Source: Hahella sp. HNIBRBA332 (GTDB taxonomy: Bacteria > Pseudomonadota > Gammaproteobacteria > Pseudomonadales > Oleiphilaceae). From it: a stretch of 64,000 nucleotides of DNA. Shown piece after piece: positions 62,371 through 64,000 of this stretch; position 1 is the stretch's first letter, and every line of letters starts with the position of its first letter. The stretch covers positions 1,364,001 through 1,428,000 of the forward strand of contig NZ_CP132203.1 of assembly GCF_030719035.1 (NCBI RefSeq), in the 5' to 3' direction. The translations under genes and the position numbers were made by a program. The notes under the pieces are model-generated. The model was not told where the DNA came from and searched no databases. It saw only the letters and a program-made list of their open reading frames with translations.

Positions 62371-63825
62371 CTATCTGCGCCAGAAGTGGGGCAGGAAGAT
62401 GGCCAGCAGCGTGAAGTATTCCAGACGCCCCAGGATCATGCCGAAGGACAGCACCCAGGTGCCGGTGTCGCTGACCGGGGCGAAGTTGCTACCCAGTTCC
62501 GCAAATGCCGGGCCCAGCACGTTTAGGCATGCGGCGACGGCGGTGAAAGAAGACCAGAACTCCAATCCTGTCGCCATGAGCGCCAAAGTCAGTATCAGAG
62601 TGCTGCCGGCGGCGAAGCTCATGAAGGCGGCCGTCGCGCTGGTGACGTCGGAGCCGACGGAGCGTCCCTGATATTTCATGACGAAGACGCCGTGAGGATG
62701 GACGATCCGCTTGAGTTCAAGGCTGATGGACTTAATGGAAATGATATTGCGGATGATTTTGTTGCCCCCAGCGGTGGACCCTGCGCAGCCTCCCAGGTAG
62801 CCGGCGAAAACCAATAGCATGGCGGTGGCTTCAGGCCAGTCCGTGAAGCCGGCGGCGCCGAAGCCGGTGCTGGTGATGAATGAGACCAAATGGAAAGCGG
62901 AATCGCTGAGCGCGGTTAAAGGATCATGATACTTCTGCGCTTTCAGCAACATGATGCACAGAAGCAAAGACAGGCCCGCCACAATCAGCAGAAAGGTGCG
63001 GGTTTCCTCGTCTTTGAGGTACACAAAGGGATTACGGGCGCGAAATACCTTGAAATGCAAGCCGAAGCTGATAGCGCCCAACAGCATGAAGACATCGGAA
63101 ACCGCCAGAATCAGATGGCTCTGGAAGTAGCCCATGCTGGCGTCATGAGTGGAGAATCCGCCGGTGGATACGGTGGTAAAGCTGTGTGCGACAGCATCGT
63201 AAAAACTCATGCCGGCGACGAAATAGGCGAGAGCGCAGAGCACGGTGATGGCGATATAGACGATCCAGAGGTAGTGCGCCGTGTTGGCGACACGAGGTGA
63301 GAGCTTCTCGTCTTTGACTGGCCCGGGGGTCTCCGCTTTTAGCAGTTTCATACCGCCGACATTCAACATGGGTAACACCGCCACCACGAATATCACCACC
63401 CCGAGGCCTCCCAGCCACTGCAGGAACTGTCGATACAACAGGAAGGTTCTGGGTAAGTCGTCCAGTCCGCTCAGAATCGTGGCGCCTGTAGTAGTAAGGG
63501 CGCTGATGGATTCAAATACGCCGTCGGTGAAGCTGACGCCTGTGACCAGAATAATAGGGATTGCCCCCAGCACGCCGCTGCACATCCAGGTGAGACTGGC
63601 GAACAGTAATGAGTCGCGGTAGCCAATTTTGGTGAGATCGGACTTGCGGTAGCGGGACCAGAATAAATAGGACGCCGCCAGCATCGCCAACGCGGGAGCC
63701 ATAAAAGCCTGCTGCACATTGTCGCGAAAAAGCGCCACGGACAGCGCGCCGAAAATCAATTGCACGCCTCCCATTAATGCGACCGGGAAGGTGAGTAGGT
63801 AGAAAGTGGCTCGTCTGTTGATCAC
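62371..63825 (-). CDS. trkH: Trk-type potassium uptake protein TrkH
   Basis: A 484-residue inner-membrane K+ transporter made of four M1-P-M2 units. The selectivity-filter segments are visible as SALTTTGATI, TTVSTGGFSTHD, SFITSTGFGAAG and, more divergent, the last repeat around ACLNVLGPAFAELG. It needs a TrkA subunit coded elsewhere. Two Trk-like (TrkH/TrkI) variants exist in marine bacteria; this assignment does not separate them. It is convergent with the kinase gene, 26 bases apart. Confidence 0.92.
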   Translation of the reverse strand: MINRRATFYLLTFPVALMGGVQLIFGALSVALFRDNVQQAFMAPALAMLAASYLFWSRYRKSDLTKIGYRDSLLFASLTWMCSGVLGAIPIILVTGVSFTDGVFESISALTTTGATILSGLDDLPRTFLLYRQFLQWLGGLGVVIFVVAVLPMLNVGGMKLLKAETPGPVKDEKLSPRVANTAHYLWIVYIAITVLCALAYFVAGMSFYDAVAHSFTTVSTGGFSTHDASMGYFQSHLILAVSDVFMLLGAISFGLHFKVFRARNPFVYLKDEETRTFLLIVAGLSLLLCIMLLKAQKYHDPLTALSDSAFHLVSFITSTGFGAAGFTDWPEATAMLLVFAGYLGGCAGSTAGGNKIIRNIISIKSISLELKRIVHPHGVFVMKYQGRSVGSDVTSATAAFMSFAAGSTLILTLALMATGLEFWSSFTAVAACLNVLGPAFAELGSNFAPVSDTGTWVLSFGMILGRLEYFTLLAIFLPHFWRR

Positions 63826-64000
63826 GCTGGGGAGAAACTGTCTGAAAATAGCTTGGAAACCAAGTATTAAAGTTTATCAAGGCGGGGATTGCCAGGCCGT
63901 AAAAATTCCGTAAAAAAAGCCGCTTAGGGCCGGTATAAATGGGCCGCTGATGGCAATTGTCATTCGAACATTAAATAATCGGCGAAGACGTTTAGGTGAA

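Noticed and set aside
1..64000. CRISPR arrays, insertion sequences and prophage genes
   Set aside because: No regular repeat-spacer array, transposase, integrase or phage structural protein was seen anywhere in the window.

Overview
The window reads like the chromosome of a marine gammaproteobacterium of the Hahella/Oceanospirillales kind. This is inferred from moderate to high G+C, gene neighbourhoods shared with Pseudomonas and Marinobacter (gloB–methyltransferase–rnhA–dnaQ, cysI–DUF934, yccA–tusDCBE, yejABEF) and protein-level similarity recalled from memory. No database was searched. No transposon, prophage, CRISPR array or integrase was seen.

Bases 1–11487 are the accessory part: a one-direction run of genes that starts before the window. 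In order they are the tail of an unidentified gene, a tandem-crotonase protein (BoxC/enoyl-CoA hydratase type), a BoxB-like di-iron oxygenase, a flavin-dependent halogenase-family protein, a 1099-residue fusion of a fumarate-reductase/aspartate-oxidase-like flavoprotein with a benzoate-CoA-ligase-type enzyme, a PF04672-like SAM methyltransferase, a metallo-beta-lactamase-fold hydrolase, an SDR-type epimerase/dehydrogenase with a degenerate active site, and two small proteins of unknown family. The enzymes suggest activation of an aromatic acid to its CoA thioester, ring oxygenation, ring hydration or opening, further flavin chemistry and methylation. No BoxA, BoxD or beta-oxidation genes are present, so a secondary-metabolite pathway seems more likely than benzoate catabolism. 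This is the best candidate for an undescribed system.

Bases 11.7–20.4 kb hold a YegD-type Hsp70, an unusual GspG-like membrane protein, a DUF6316 protein, an orphan GlpV-type solute-binding protein with TTCG/CGAA operator-like sites, a SulP transporter coupled to a universal stress protein, DAHP synthase, and a 52-codon arginine-rich small ORF. Bases 20.6–31 kb hold a DUF1631/PilZ pair, a lipoprotein hydrolase, fabI and the yejABEF peptide importer.

Bases 31–46.4 kb carry an HDOD protein, an MltD-type LysM transglycosylase, gloB, a methyltransferase, rnhA, dnaQ, nhaB, a large Hpt-like protein without visible phosphoacceptor histidines, a conserved membrane protein, an SCP2-like protein, sohB, an AcuI/YhdH-type reductase and a Kef-type antiporter. 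Bases 46.4–57.6 kb carry the cysI–DUF934 sulfite reduction pair, two small membrane proteins, metH, nfuA, the trpD2–tusE–tusB–tusC–tusD sulfur relay operon and yccA. The last part has tRNA-Ser(UGA) with a strong promoter, trpS, a Gfo/Idh/MocA oxidoreductase, a KdpD-like kinase lacking the KdpD N-terminal domains, and a convergent TrkH-type potassium transporter.
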